Below are positions 15,761-24,462 of a DNA stretch of 56,121 nt, one piece after another. The notes under the pieces were generated by a model, which was not told where the DNA came from, ran no database searches, and saw nothing but the letters and a program-made list of their open reading frames with translations. The DNA is from Paractinoplanes rishiriensis (GTDB lineage Bacteria; Actinomycetota; Actinomycetes; Mycobacteriales; Micromonosporaceae). Within the stretch, counting starts at the first letter, position 1, and each line of letters begins with the position of its first letter. Both the position numbers and the translations under genes were made by a program. The stretch spans positions 1 through 56,121 of the forward strand of contig NZ_BOMV01000110.1 of NCBI RefSeq assembly GCF_016862375.1, given 5' to 3'.

Positions 15761-15774
15761 ACGGTGCCAACCGT
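15761..15774. promoter_or_regulatory. Palindrome ACGGT-N4-ACCGT at the IclR start codon
   Basis: The half-sites ACGGT (15761-15765) and ACCGT (15770-15774) are exact inverted repeats around GCCA and overlap the GTG start at 15764. The gap between the divergent eda and iclR starts is only 29 bases, so a regulator bound here could block both. The site is an inference from symmetry alone. Confidence 0.4.
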
Positions 15775-16546
15775 GCCAACCGCATCCGAGGACTACCAGC
15801 CCGTCAAGTCGGCCGGGCGCACCCTCGACCTGCTCGAGTTGCTCGCCGACCAGCCGCGCCCGTGGACGCTGGTCGATCTGACCCGGGAGCTCGACATCCC
15901 GAAGAGCAGCCTGCACGGCCTGCTGCGCACGCTGACCGCCCGCGGCTGGGTGCGCACCGACGACGGTACCCACTTCCGGCTCGGGCTGCGCGCCCTGCGG
16001 GTCGGCGCTGCCTATCTCGACGGCGACGGCACCGTGGGCCTGCTCGGCGGCATACTCGACGACCTGTCCCGCCGGTTCGGCGAGACCGTCCACCTCGGGC
16101 GGCTCGACGGTGCCGAGGTGGTCTACGTCGCCAAGCGCGAATCGGTGCACCACCTGCGCCTCTACAGCGCGATCGGCCGTCGGCTCCCGGCGCACGCAAC
16201 GGCCTTGGGCAAGGCATTGCTCGCCGAGCACACCGACCAGGAGGCCGGCGGGATGCTGCAGTGGCCGCTGGCCGGTCTGACCGCCAACACGATCACCGAT
16301 CGCGATGCGTTCCACGCGGCGCTGGCCGAGGTGCGCGCGGCCGGCTACGCCGTCGACCGCGAGGAGAACGCCGAGGGCATCAACTGCATCGCGATGGCGG
16401 TTCCGCTGACCGCGCCGGCCGTCGACGCGGTCAGCATCTCGGTGCCGGTGAGCCGGCTGCGGCCGGAACTGGAGGCGTCGATCGTGGCGGCGCTGCGCGA
16501 GACGGTCGGCGCCCTGGGCCGGGCGGGCAGCATGCTGACCACGTGA
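15764..16546 (+). CDS. IclR-family transcriptional regulator of the kdgK-eda operon
   Basis: A 260-residue regulator. The winged helix-turn-helix is near residues 13-75 (SAGRTLDLLELLADQPRPWT, then IPKSSLHGLLRTL). The effector domain occupies the rest, with VYVAKRESVHHLRLYSAIGR and LPAHATALGKALLAE, the classical IclR signature that contains the ATALGKALLA segment. Its gene is divergent from eda, as KdgR-type IclR proteins often are, so repression relieved by KDG or KDPG is inferred. GTG at 15764 has no clear ribosome site; GTG at 15773 is possible, and leaderless translation is plausible given the short intergenic gap. Confidence 0.85.
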   Translation: MPTVPTASEDYQPVKSAGRTLDLLELLADQPRPWTLVDLTRELDIPKSSLHGLLRTLTARGWVRTDDGTHFRLGLRALRVGAAYLDGDGTVGLLGGILDDLSRRFGETVHLGRLDGAEVVYVAKRESVHHLRLYSAIGRRLPAHATALGKALLAEHTDQEAGGMLQWPLAGLTANTITDRDAFHAALAEVRAAGYAVDREENAEGINCIAMAVPLTAPAVDAVSISVPVSRLRPELEASIVAALRETVGALGRAGSMLTT

Positions 16547-16596
16547 CGCTCATCCCGCCGAAATCGGTTTGACACCTCACCCGGCATCGACCAGGG

Positions 16597-16610
16597 TCGA
16601 AGCGCTTCGA
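16597..16610. promoter_or_regulatory. 14-base palindrome upstream of the ABC exporter genes
   Basis: TCGAAGCGCTTCGA is a perfect palindrome 24 bases before the first ABC exporter start, with outer CCAG and CTGG extending the symmetry to 26 bases with two mismatched pairs. Its form (AAGCGCTT centre) is that of LacI-family operators. The regulator is not known; a related AAGCGCTT site lies at 49002-49013. Confidence 0.5.
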
Positions 16611-16633
16611 ATCTGGACCGCGGGGGAGGCCGG

Positions 16634-18451
16634 ATGCCCGTTCTGCGTGACCGTCTGCTGTTGCTCCGGGGGCTCCGGGCGGCCGGCACCGGCCCGGTTG
16701 CCGCGTGGGTCGTGCTGCGCCTGGGACTGGCCGTCCTGCCGGCTGGGGTCGCGCTCACCATGGCGCTGCTCATCGACCGGGTCGAGCACGGGCAGACCTT
16801 TCTGGTCGCGCTCGTCGCGTTCGCCGGCACCGTGCTCGTGGGGCAGATCCTCGACGCCTTCTTCGTGCCGCTCACCGAGCTGGTCAAGGCGCGCATCGAC
16901 GGCGCGCACCGCGCCGAGCTGGCCCGCCTGACCGCGGCCGGCCCCACCATCGGCGAGCTGGAGGATCCGGAGATCCAGGATCTGGTCCGCCTGGCCACCG
17001 CCGACCCGCACTTCTGGACCGAGAAGACCCCCGGTCAGGGCACCGAGGCCCAGGTCGGGTCGATGCTGCGGTGGGTCGGCGCGACCACCTCCGCCGCGAT
17101 CGTGGCCGTCTACGCGTGGTGGCTGCTCCCGGTGCTGGTGGTGCCGGCCCTGGTCAACCGGGCGTTCGAGTGGCACCGGTCGCTGTGGTTCGCCCGCACC
17201 TGGACGGCCGGTGCCCGCGAAGCGCGCCGCTTCGGGGACTGGAAGGAACGGGTCATGTCCCCGGCCGAGGGCAAGGAACAGCGGGTCTACGGCTTCGGCG
17301 AGTTCGCGGTGCAGCGGCAGATCGCCTCGGTGCACGTCATGTTCGGGCCGCTGTGGGCCAACCGCGGCCTGGACCGGGGACTTGCCTGGCTCCGGGTTGC
17401 CGTCCTGGTCCTGGTGCCGCTCGGGGTGACCTACGCGGTCGTGGCCGACGGGGTGGTCGACGGCCGGATCGGGATCGCGCTGGAGACCGCGGTGTTCACG
17501 GCGGCCTTCGCGGTCTACGCCGCGGTCGGCCGCATCCAGGACGCGGTCGACATCGAGGGGGCGCTGCCGGCGGTCAAGGCCCTGGTGAAGCTCCGCACGG
17601 CGCTGCCCGTCCCGGCGGCCGTGGCACCGGCGGCCCGGGTGGCCGGTGAGGCGCCGCCGCTGGTGGAGCTGCGCGGCGTACGGTTCCACTACCCGGGCAC
17701 CGACCGCCTGGTGCTCGACGATCTCCACCTGACCGTGCGGCCCGGCGAACTGCTCGCCCTGGTCGGTCTGAACGGGGCCGGCAAGTCGACGCTCATCAAG
17801 ATCCTGGCCGGGCTCTACCAGCCGGACGCGGGCAGCATCACCGCCGACGGCGTCGACATCCGGAAGATCGGACCGGAGGCGTGGCGCCGGCAGATCTCCG
17901 TGGTGTTCCAGGACTTCGTGCGCTATCACCTGTCCGCCCGCGACAACATCCGGCTCGGCCAGGCCTCGGTCCCGCTCGACGAGGCCGCACTGCGGGCCGC
18001 GATCGACGAGGCCGGCCTCGGCCCGGTGCTCGACCGGCTGCCGGCCGGGCTGGACACCCCACTCGCCCGCACCCGCACCGGCGGCGTCGACCTCTCCGGC
18101 GGCCAGTGGCAGCAGGTGGTGCTCGCCCGGGCGCTCTACGCCGTGCACACCGGCTCCCGGATGCTGGTGCTCGACGAGCCGACCGCGCACCTGGACGTGC
18201 GCAGCGAGGCCGACGTCTTCGGCCGGCTGGCCGGCCGGGCCGGGGACACCAGCATCGTGCTCATCTCGCACCGCCTCTCGACGGTGCGGCACGCCGACCG
18301 GATCGTCCTGCTCGACGGCGGCCGGATCACCGAATCGGGCAGCCACGCCGAGCTGATGGCCGGCGGGGGCGAGTACGCCCGGATGTTCACCATCCAGGCC
18401 GAGCGTTTCCGCCGAGGCTTCGACGACCGCGTCGAGGAGGACGAACTGTGA
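16634..18451 (+). CDS. ABC exporter half-transporter, subunit 1 (fused membrane and ATPase domains)
   Basis: A 605-residue exporter half. Residues 1-320 are the membrane part, with hydrophobic segments such as WVVLRLGLAVLPAGVALTMA and LLPVLVVPALVNRAF. The nucleotide-binding domain begins near 340. It has Walker A GLNGAGKST, the Q-loop in SVVFQDFVRY, the signature LSGGQWQQV, Walker B MLVLDEPTAHLD and the switch His in LISHRLSTV; all are intact. ATG at 16634 follows GGGGAGG. The stop overlaps the start of the next gene (GTGA), so the two halves are made together and most likely form a heterodimer. The substrate is unknown; peptide or natural-product export is the usual role of this architecture. 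Confidence 0.88.
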   Translation: MPVLRDRLLLLRGLRAAGTGPVAAWVVLRLGLAVLPAGVALTMALLIDRVEHGQTFLVALVAFAGTVLVGQILDAFFVPLTELVKARIDGAHRAELARLTAAGPTIGELEDPEIQDLVRLATADPHFWTEKTPGQGTEAQVGSMLRWVGATTSAAIVAVYAWWLLPVLVVPALVNRAFEWHRSLWFARTWTAGAREARRFGDWKERVMSPAEGKEQRVYGFGEFAVQRQIASVHVMFGPLWANRGLDRGLAWLRVAVLVLVPLGVTYAVVADGVVDGRIGIALETAVFTAAFAVYAAVGRIQDAVDIEGALPAVKALVKLRTALPVPAAVAPAARVAGEAPPLVELRGVRFHYPGTDRLVLDDLHLTVRPGELLALVGLNGAGKSTLIKILAGLYQPDAGSITADGVDIRKIGPEAWRRQISVVFQDFVRYHLSARDNIRLGQASVPLDEAALRAAIDEAGLGPVLDRLPAGLDTPLARTRTGGVDLSGGQWQQVVLARALYAVHTGSRMLVLDEPTAHLDVRSEADVFGRLAGRAGDTSIVLISHRLSTVRHADRIVLLDGGRITESGSHAELMAGGGEYARMFTIQAERFRRGFDDRVEEDEL

Positions 18452-20268
18452 CGACGCGCTGGATGCGGTACGTGCGGCTGTGGTGGCTGCTGATCGTGCT
18501 CTGCTACAGGCACGAGCCGGCCCGGACGGTGACCGCCCTCGTGTTGCGGGTGGTGGGCGTCGGGACCATCCCGGCGATCGCGCTGCTGCTGCGCGAGGCG
18601 GTCGACAGTGGAGCCGCGGCGGCGGCCGGCACCGGCAGCGCGCGGGCGGCGATCCTGGCCGCGGTCGGCATGGCCGTCGCCTACACGGTGAACGCGGTGG
18701 TCGAGCGCGAGATCTGGTCGCTGGGCATCGACCTGACCGACCGGGTCGGGCTGCTCGAACTCGATCCGGAGATCATCCGGGCGGTCTGCGGCGTGGAGAC
18801 CATGGATCACCTGGAACGCACCGATTTCCTGGACCGGGTGACCGCGCTGCAGGGCGCCTCCTGGCAGGTGATGTTCTCGGCGTGGGGCGCCCTCGACGGG
18901 TTGTTCAACATCGCCCGGCTGGTCGCGGTGCTGGCGCTCCTCGGGACGGTCAGCCCGTACCTACTCCTGCTTTTGATCTTTGCAGTGGTGCCGTTGTGGT
19001 TCGACGCCCGCGGCCGCCGGGCCATGGTGCGCGCCGACACCGAGTCGGCCGAGGACCTGCGGCTGTCCCGGCACCTCTTCGAGCTGGCCACCCGATCGCT
19101 GCCGGGCAAGGAGATCCGGGTCAGCGGTGCCGGCCCGGTCATCGGCGAGATGCAGGAGCAGGCCTTCCGGCGGGCGAAGGAGATGCTCTTCCGGGCGCAG
19201 CTGGAGGGGGCGATCTGGCGGACCGGCGGCTGGACGGTGTTCACCGCCGGGTTCGGTGCCGCGCTCTGGTTCGTGGTGCACCAGACGATGAACGGCACCG
19301 GCACCGTCGGCGACCTGGTGCTGGCCATCACGGTCGCGGCCAACCTGCGGATGGCGGTGCAGCAGGCGGTGGACAGCTCGACGGCGGCGGCCCTGGCCGG
19401 CCGCAAGTCCACTCACTACCTCTGGTTGCGCGAGTATGTCGACGAGCAGCGCAGCCGGCCGCGCGGCACCGGCCGGGCGCCGCTCGCCCTCACCGACGGC
19501 ATCCGCCTCCGGGACGTCACGTTCGCCTACCCGGGCACCGGGCACAACGCGGTCGACGGCGTCAGCGTGCACATCCCGGCCGGGAGCGTGGTCGCGGTCG
19601 TCGGCGAGTACGGCTCCGGCAAGACGACCCTGGTCAAGATGCTGTGCAAGTTCCACCGGCCGACCGGCGGCGCGATCCTGGTCGACGGCACCGACCTGGG
19701 CGCCATCGAGGCCGAGTCGTGGTGGGCGGGGATGTCCGTGGTGTTCCAGGACTTCGGCCGCTATCGCACCACCTTCCGCGAGGTCGTCGGGCTCGGCGAC
19801 CTGCCGGCCCGGGAGGACGACCAGCGGATCGCCGAGGCGCTCGCCGCCGCGGACGGCCAGGTGCTGCTCGACCGGCTGCCGGACGGGCTGGACACGATGA
19901 TGGGCAAGGACCTCGGCGGGGTCGAGCTGTCCGAGGGGCAGTGGCAGAAGACCGCGCTGGCCCGGGCATGCATGCGCCGCGAGCCGCTGCTGTTCGTGCT
20001 CGACGAGCCGACCGCCTCGCTCGACGCGCCCAGCGAGCAGGCCATTTTCGAGCACTACATGAACCGGGCGCGGGACATCGCGAGCCGCACCGGGGCGATC
20101 ACGCTGATCGTGTCGCACCGGTTCTCCACGGTGTCCGGGGCCGACCTCATCCTGGTGATGGAATCGGGCCGGCTGGTGCAGCACGGCACTCACGAGCATT
20201 TGCTCGCCGCGGGCGGCTCCTATGCTGAGCTGCACACGCTGACCAGCGACGCCTACACGCGAAGGTAA
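18448..20268 (+). CDS. ABC exporter half-transporter, subunit 2 (fused membrane and ATPase domains)
   Basis: A 606-residue partner of the preceding gene. GTG at 18448 overlaps the upstream TGA and is served by GAGGAGG inside the upstream coding end. The membrane part covers about residues 1-345, with LLIVLCYRHEPARTVTALVL and LVAVLALLGTVSPYLLLLLI. The ATPase domain has Walker A GEYGSGKTT, the Q-loop SVVFQDFGRY, an altered signature LSEGQWQKT (Glu for the second Gly), Walker B LFVLDEPTASLD and the switch LIVSHRFSTV. An altered signature in one partner is a regular feature of heterodimeric exporters with one weak ATP site. The substrate cannot be read from the sequence. The next gene, a secreted subtilisin, is separated by 211 bases and may be independent. 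Confidence 0.88.
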   Translation: MTTRWMRYVRLWWLLIVLCYRHEPARTVTALVLRVVGVGTIPAIALLLREAVDSGAAAAAGTGSARAAILAAVGMAVAYTVNAVVEREIWSLGIDLTDRVGLLELDPEIIRAVCGVETMDHLERTDFLDRVTALQGASWQVMFSAWGALDGLFNIARLVAVLALLGTVSPYLLLLLIFAVVPLWFDARGRRAMVRADTESAEDLRLSRHLFELATRSLPGKEIRVSGAGPVIGEMQEQAFRRAKEMLFRAQLEGAIWRTGGWTVFTAGFGAALWFVVHQTMNGTGTVGDLVLAITVAANLRMAVQQAVDSSTAAALAGRKSTHYLWLREYVDEQRSRPRGTGRAPLALTDGIRLRDVTFAYPGTGHNAVDGVSVHIPAGSVVAVVGEYGSGKTTLVKMLCKFHRPTGGAILVDGTDLGAIEAESWWAGMSVVFQDFGRYRTTFREVVGLGDLPAREDDQRIAEALAAADGQVLLDRLPDGLDTMMGKDLGGVELSEGQWQKTALARACMRREPLLFVLDEPTASLDAPSEQAIFEHYMNRARDIASRTGAITLIVSHRFSTVSGADLILVMESGRLVQHGTHEHLLAAGGSYAELHTLTSDAYTRR

Positions 20269-20479
20269 GACCTCCTGTCGGCCGCCGGTGCCGATTCCTG
20301 AGCTGACTTCCGTGCAGAACCCGATGTCCGGGCGCGGGGCCGTGGCGATCAACAGGCCGGACCGGAGCGCGGAACCGGCACTTATCCGGTTCAGGTACTG
20401 AATTTCGGTCTCTAGCTGATCATTCTGGGTGGTGAGCCGGGAGATCCCCGTCCCGGAACGACCAAAGGAGCAACGGCCA

Positions 20480-22012
20480 GTGTCAGCAAAGAGTCGTACT
20501 CGTACGGCTGTCCTCACCCTCCTCGGCGGGCTACTTCCGGTGGCGCTCACCGGCGGCGCCGCGGCACCCGCCACGGTGCAGGCCGGCCTCGGGTCCGGTG
20601 GCGGCTGGTCCGGCATCTGGCTCAGTGGGGCCACCGCGACCGACACCACCAGCGTCGTGACCACCCTGAAGCAGGTGCGGACCAGCATCGGCGCGGACAG
20701 CGGCGCCGCCGCCAGCCTGACCGGCAAGGGCGTCGGCATCGCGCTGATCGACACCGGCGTCGCCCCAGTACCCGGCATCCCGGCCGCGAAGGTGGTGAAC
20801 GGCCCGGACCTGTCGTTCGAGTCGCAGAGCGCCAGCCTGCGCTACCTCGACACCTACGGGCACGGCACGCACATGGCCGGCATCATCATCGGCAACGACA
20901 CCGCGACCGGCACCAGGGGCATCGCGCCGGACGCCAAGCTCACCTCGATCAAGGTCGGCACGGCCAACGGCGCGGTCGACGTGACGCAGATGATCGCGGC
21001 CATCGACTGGGTGGTGAAGAACCGCAACTACGACCCGGCAAATCCGATCAAAATCATCAGTCTGTCGTACGGCACCGGCGGTAACCCGGCCGTCTGGGAC
21101 GACCCGATGACCCTCGCCGTGCAGCAGGCGTACAAGGCCGGCATCACGGTCGTCGCCGCCGCGGGCAACCAGGGCAACGGCTACGGCAAGCTCACCCATC
21201 CGGCGCAGTCGACGTCGGTCCTCGCGGTCGGTGCGGCCAACACCTACGGCACCACCGGCACGGCGGACGACGACCTGGCCGCGTACACCAATCTCTCCAC
21301 CAACGGCCGCCCGCTCGACGTGCTGGCCCCGGGCACCTCGATCCCGTCGCTGCGGGTACCCGGCTCCAACATCGACAACGCCTTCCCGAAGGCGCGGACC
21401 GGCGAGACCCTGTTCCGGGGCAGCGGCACCTCGCAGGCCGCCGCGGTGACCGCCGCCGCCGCGGCCCTCGTCCTCCAGGCCCGTCCCACCCTCACCCCGA
21501 TCCAGCTCAAGTACCTGCTGGTCAACGGCACCTACCTGAGCAAGGGCAAGGCGGCCACCCTCGGCGTCAAGGAACTGAACGTGAACATGGCCCTGGCCGG
21601 CACCGCGTTCACCGGCGGCGGCGCGATCGGCGAGTCGTACGGCACCGGCATGCTGGACACCACCCGGGGCAGCAGCCGCGTCGTTGCCAACGGCGTGCAG
21701 CTCAGCGGGCAGAAAACCATCTTCGGCCCGTTCGACACGGCCTCCTGGTCGGCCAAGACCAAGGCACAGACCTCGTGGTCGGGCGGCGTGTGGATGGGCA
21801 ACCGGATGGCCGGCGACGGCTGGACCGGCACCTCGTTCGCGTCGAAGACCTGGGGTGCGGCCACCTGGGCCGGCGGCTCGTGGGGCGGCACCGCGAACTG
21901 GACCGACCCGGCCTGGACCGGCCGCACCTGGAACGGCCGCTTCTGGGCGGCCGGCACCTGGACCGCCCGGTTCTGGGCCAGCGACGACTGGTCCGCGGCC
22001 TACTGGGGCTGA
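20480..22012 (+). CDS. Secreted S8 subtilisin-like protease with C-terminal Trp-pentad repeat
   Basis: A 510-residue secreted serine protease. GTG at 20480 follows AAAGGAG. A signal peptide covers about residues 1-36. The triad is D91 (ALIDTGV), H128 (YGHGTHMAG) and S318 (GSGTSQAAA); the oxyanion Asn lies in AAAGNQGNG. The catalytic domain ends near residue 390. The last 90 or so residues form an unusual tail with 15 Trp, most of them exactly five residues apart (units such as WTGRT, WNGRF and WAAGT). It is probably a wall- or polymer-binding or structural tail. The spacer 20269-20479 carries a plain promoter region and no small peptide gene that I can support. Function as an extracellular protease is firm; the role of the tail is unknown. 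Confidence 0.88.
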   Translation: MSAKSRTRTAVLTLLGGLLPVALTGGAAAPATVQAGLGSGGGWSGIWLSGATATDTTSVVTTLKQVRTSIGADSGAAASLTGKGVGIALIDTGVAPVPGIPAAKVVNGPDLSFESQSASLRYLDTYGHGTHMAGIIIGNDTATGTRGIAPDAKLTSIKVGTANGAVDVTQMIAAIDWVVKNRNYDPANPIKIISLSYGTGGNPAVWDDPMTLAVQQAYKAGITVVAAAGNQGNGYGKLTHPAQSTSVLAVGAANTYGTTGTADDDLAAYTNLSTNGRPLDVLAPGTSIPSLRVPGSNIDNAFPKARTGETLFRGSGTSQAAAVTAAAAALVLQARPTLTPIQLKYLLVNGTYLSKGKAATLGVKELNVNMALAGTAFTGGGAIGESYGTGMLDTTRGSSRVVANGVQLSGQKTIFGPFDTASWSAKTKAQTSWSGGVWMGNRMAGDGWTGTSFASKTWGAATWAGGSWGGTANWTDPAWTGRTWNGRFWAAGTWTARFWASDDWSAAYWG

Positions 22013-22019
22013 CCGAGAG

Positions 22020-22049
22020 GGGTGGGGCGCGCTGCGGCGCGCCCCACCC
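22020..22049. terminator. Strong hairpin between convergent genes
   Basis: GGGTGGGGCGCGC (22020-22032) and GCGCGCCCCACCC (22037-22049) form a perfect 13-base stem with the tetraloop TGCG. It occupies the 41-base gap between the convergent subtilisin and GH3 genes and should serve both directions. Confidence 0.85.
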
Positions 22050-22053
22050 GTCG

Positions 22054-24255
22054 CTACGGCTGTCGTCCGGCGGTGGTGAAGGTGGTGGTCAGGGCCGCCG
22101 TCGAGTCGCCGCCGACGTAGACGTCGAAGGTGGTCTCGTCGAGGACCCAGTCGCGCTCGGTGGCGCTCCAGTAGCGCCGCTCGTCCGGGCCGACCGTGAA
22201 GGTCACCCGGCGGGTCTCGCCACCGGGCACGATCAACTTCTCAAAACCCTTCAACTCGCGTACGGGCCGGGCCGCGCGGCCGTGGCGCTGGTGCAGGTAG
22301 AGCTGCACCACCTCGGCCGCCTCCCGCCGCGCGGTGTTGGTGACGTCGACGGACACGGTGACGGTCTCGCCGGGGGCCACCGCCGGCCGGTCGACGGTCA
22401 GGTTGGCGTAGCTGAAACGGCCGTAGCTCAGGCCGAATCCGAACGGGAACAGCGGCGTGCTCTCCTCGTCCCAGTAGCGGCGCTCCTGGTTTTCCGGGTC
22501 GTGGGAGCGGGTGTGCGCGTAGCACATCGGGATCTGCCCCACGGTGCGCGGCCAGGTGAAGGGCAGCTTGCCGCCGGGGGAGACCCCGCCGAAGAGCAGG
22601 TCGGCCACGGCGTTGCCGCCCTGGGTGCCGGGATACCAGATGTCCAGGATCGCCGGCACGTTCGCGGCCGCCCAGCGCAGGTCCAGCGGCCGGCCGTTCA
22701 GCACCAGCAGCACGGTCGGCGTGCCGGTCGCGACGACGGCCTGGAGCAGCTGGAGCTGCCGCCCGGGCAGCTCCAGCGACGACCGCGACGCCGCCTCGCC
22801 GATCATGTTCTCGGCCTCGCCGACCACCACGACCGCGACGTCGGCGGCCGCGGCGGTGGCGACCGCCCGCGCGAACTCGGCCGGCTCGTCGAAGCCCTCC
22901 GGGTCGATCTCGACGTTCTTCTCGTCCGGGTCGAAGATGTGCGGGAAATGCCGGCGGGCGACGGGAATGCCCCGCGCGAAGTCGACGCGCACGGTCTCGC
23001 CCACGGCGTTGCGGATGCCGTCGAGCACGGTGACGGTCTCGTCCAGGTCGATGTCGAACACCCACGGCCCGAGCGTGTCCCGGGCCGAGACGGCGAGCGG
23101 GCCGAGCACGGCGATCGACTCCAGCCGGGCGGCGTCGAGCGGCAGCAGGTCGCCCTCGTTGCGCAGCAGCACGGCGGCCCGCTGCGCGGCCTCGCGGGAG
23201 GCCCGGCGGTGGTCCGGGTCGGCGAGCACCTGGCGGGCGCGTTCCTCGTCGACGTACGGGTTGTCGAACAGGCCCAGACGCTCTTTCGCCTCGAGCACGG
23301 CGCGGACCCGTTCGTCGATCAGCTCCATCGTCACCGTGCCGGCCTCGAGCGCCTCGGGCAGGTGTGCGTAGGCCGGATCCTTGAACGTCATCTCCAGGTT
23401 GACGCCGGCGGTCAGGGCGCGGGCCGCGGCATCGGCCGGGCCGGCCGCGAAGCCCTGCGTCACCAGGTTGCGGACGGCGTTCGCGTCGCTCACCACGAAA
23501 CCGCCGAACCCCCAGGTCTCCCGCAGCACCTCGGTGAACAGCCACCGGCTCCCGGACGCCGGCACCCCGTTGAGGCTCATGTAGGCCGTCATCACGTTGC
23601 CGGCACCGGCCTCGACCGCGGCCCGGAACGGCGGGAAGTAGACGTTCCACAGGTCGTACTCGGACAGGCTCGCCTCGTCGTAGTCGCGGCCGCCGACCGA
23701 GGCGCCGTACCCGGCGAAGTGCTTCGGGCCGGCGATCACGCCGTCCGGGCGTACCTCTCCCGCATGTCCTTGGAATCCCCGGACCTGAGCGGCCGCGACG
23801 GCCGCGCCCAGAAACGGGTCTTCGCCCGCACCCTCGATGATGCGGCCCCAGCGCGGATCCCGGGCGATGTCCACCATCGGCGCGAACGTCCAGTGCGCGC
23901 CGGCCGCGCGCGCCTCCCGGGCGGCGACCGCCTGGCCGCGCTCGATCAGGTCGAGCTCCCAGGAGGCGGCCATGGCGATCGGCACCGGGAAGACCGTGCG
24001 GCGGCCGTGGATGACGTCGAGACCGAACAGCAGCGGGACGCCGAGGCGGTGGCCCTCGATGGCCAGGCGCTGCAGCCGGTTGATCTCGGCGGGATCGGTG
24101 ATGAACAGCAGCGAACCGGCACCGCCGCGGGCCAGCGCCGCCTCCACCTGGCGCGGCTGCTCGGGCTGGTCTGCGAAGTAGAAGTACTGCGTCAGCTGGC
24201 CGGCCTTCTCCTCGGGCGTCATCTTGCTGAGGAGCTCGTCGATTCGCGTCGTCAT
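22054..24255 (-). CDS. GH3 beta-glucosidase, BglX type
   Basis: A 733-residue glycoside hydrolase that releases terminal beta-D-glucosyl or related residues from oligosaccharides. The N-terminal barrel contains IHGRRTVFPVPIAMAASW, APMVDIARDPRWGRIIEGAG, DPFLGAAVAAAQVRGFQG and the transition KHFAGYGAS. The nucleophile is the Asp of GGFVVSDANAV, near residue 254. The second domain holds GEAENMIGEAASRSSLELPG, which matches the BglX acid/base region. A fibronectin-III-like C-terminal domain (LTVDRPAVAPGETVTVSVDV) completes the usual length. No signal peptide is present, so it acts in the cytoplasm. ATG at 24255 has an AAGGAAGG site. No CebR box was found upstream. The substrate could be cello-, laminari- or xylo-oligosaccharide. 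Confidence 0.92.
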   Translation of the reverse strand: MTTRIDELLSKMTPEEKAGQLTQYFYFADQPEQPRQVEAALARGGAGSLLFITDPAEINRLQRLAIEGHRLGVPLLFGLDVIHGRRTVFPVPIAMAASWELDLIERGQAVAAREARAAGAHWTFAPMVDIARDPRWGRIIEGAGEDPFLGAAVAAAQVRGFQGHAGEVRPDGVIAGPKHFAGYGASVGGRDYDEASLSEYDLWNVYFPPFRAAVEAGAGNVMTAYMSLNGVPASGSRWLFTEVLRETWGFGGFVVSDANAVRNLVTQGFAAGPADAAARALTAGVNLEMTFKDPAYAHLPEALEAGTVTMELIDERVRAVLEAKERLGLFDNPYVDEERARQVLADPDHRRASREAAQRAAVLLRNEGDLLPLDAARLESIAVLGPLAVSARDTLGPWVFDIDLDETVTVLDGIRNAVGETVRVDFARGIPVARRHFPHIFDPDEKNVEIDPEGFDEPAEFARAVATAAAADVAVVVVGEAENMIGEAASRSSLELPGRQLQLLQAVVATGTPTVLLVLNGRPLDLRWAAANVPAILDIWYPGTQGGNAVADLLFGGVSPGGKLPFTWPRTVGQIPMCYAHTRSHDPENQERRYWDEESTPLFPFGFGLSYGRFSYANLTVDRPAVAPGETVTVSVDVTNTARREAAEVVQLYLHQRHGRAARPVRELKGFEKLIVPGGETRRVTFTVGPDERRYWSATERDWVLDETTFDVYVGGDSTAALTTTFTTAGRQP

Positions 24256-24462
24256 TTACGCCTTCCTTGCTGGGCTGCACGAACGGTCAGCGGCTGGTGA
24301 GCGGCGGATCGATCCCGATGATGATCGGCAGGCCGTCGAAGGTGACGATAGCGGGAACCGGTTCTGGTGCGGCGGCCGCCGCGGTCATCCCGCTGCGCAG
24401 GCCGCCGAGCTATGGTGCCTGTCAGCGGCAGGACAACTACCCGTGACGGCGGTCGGCTGACG

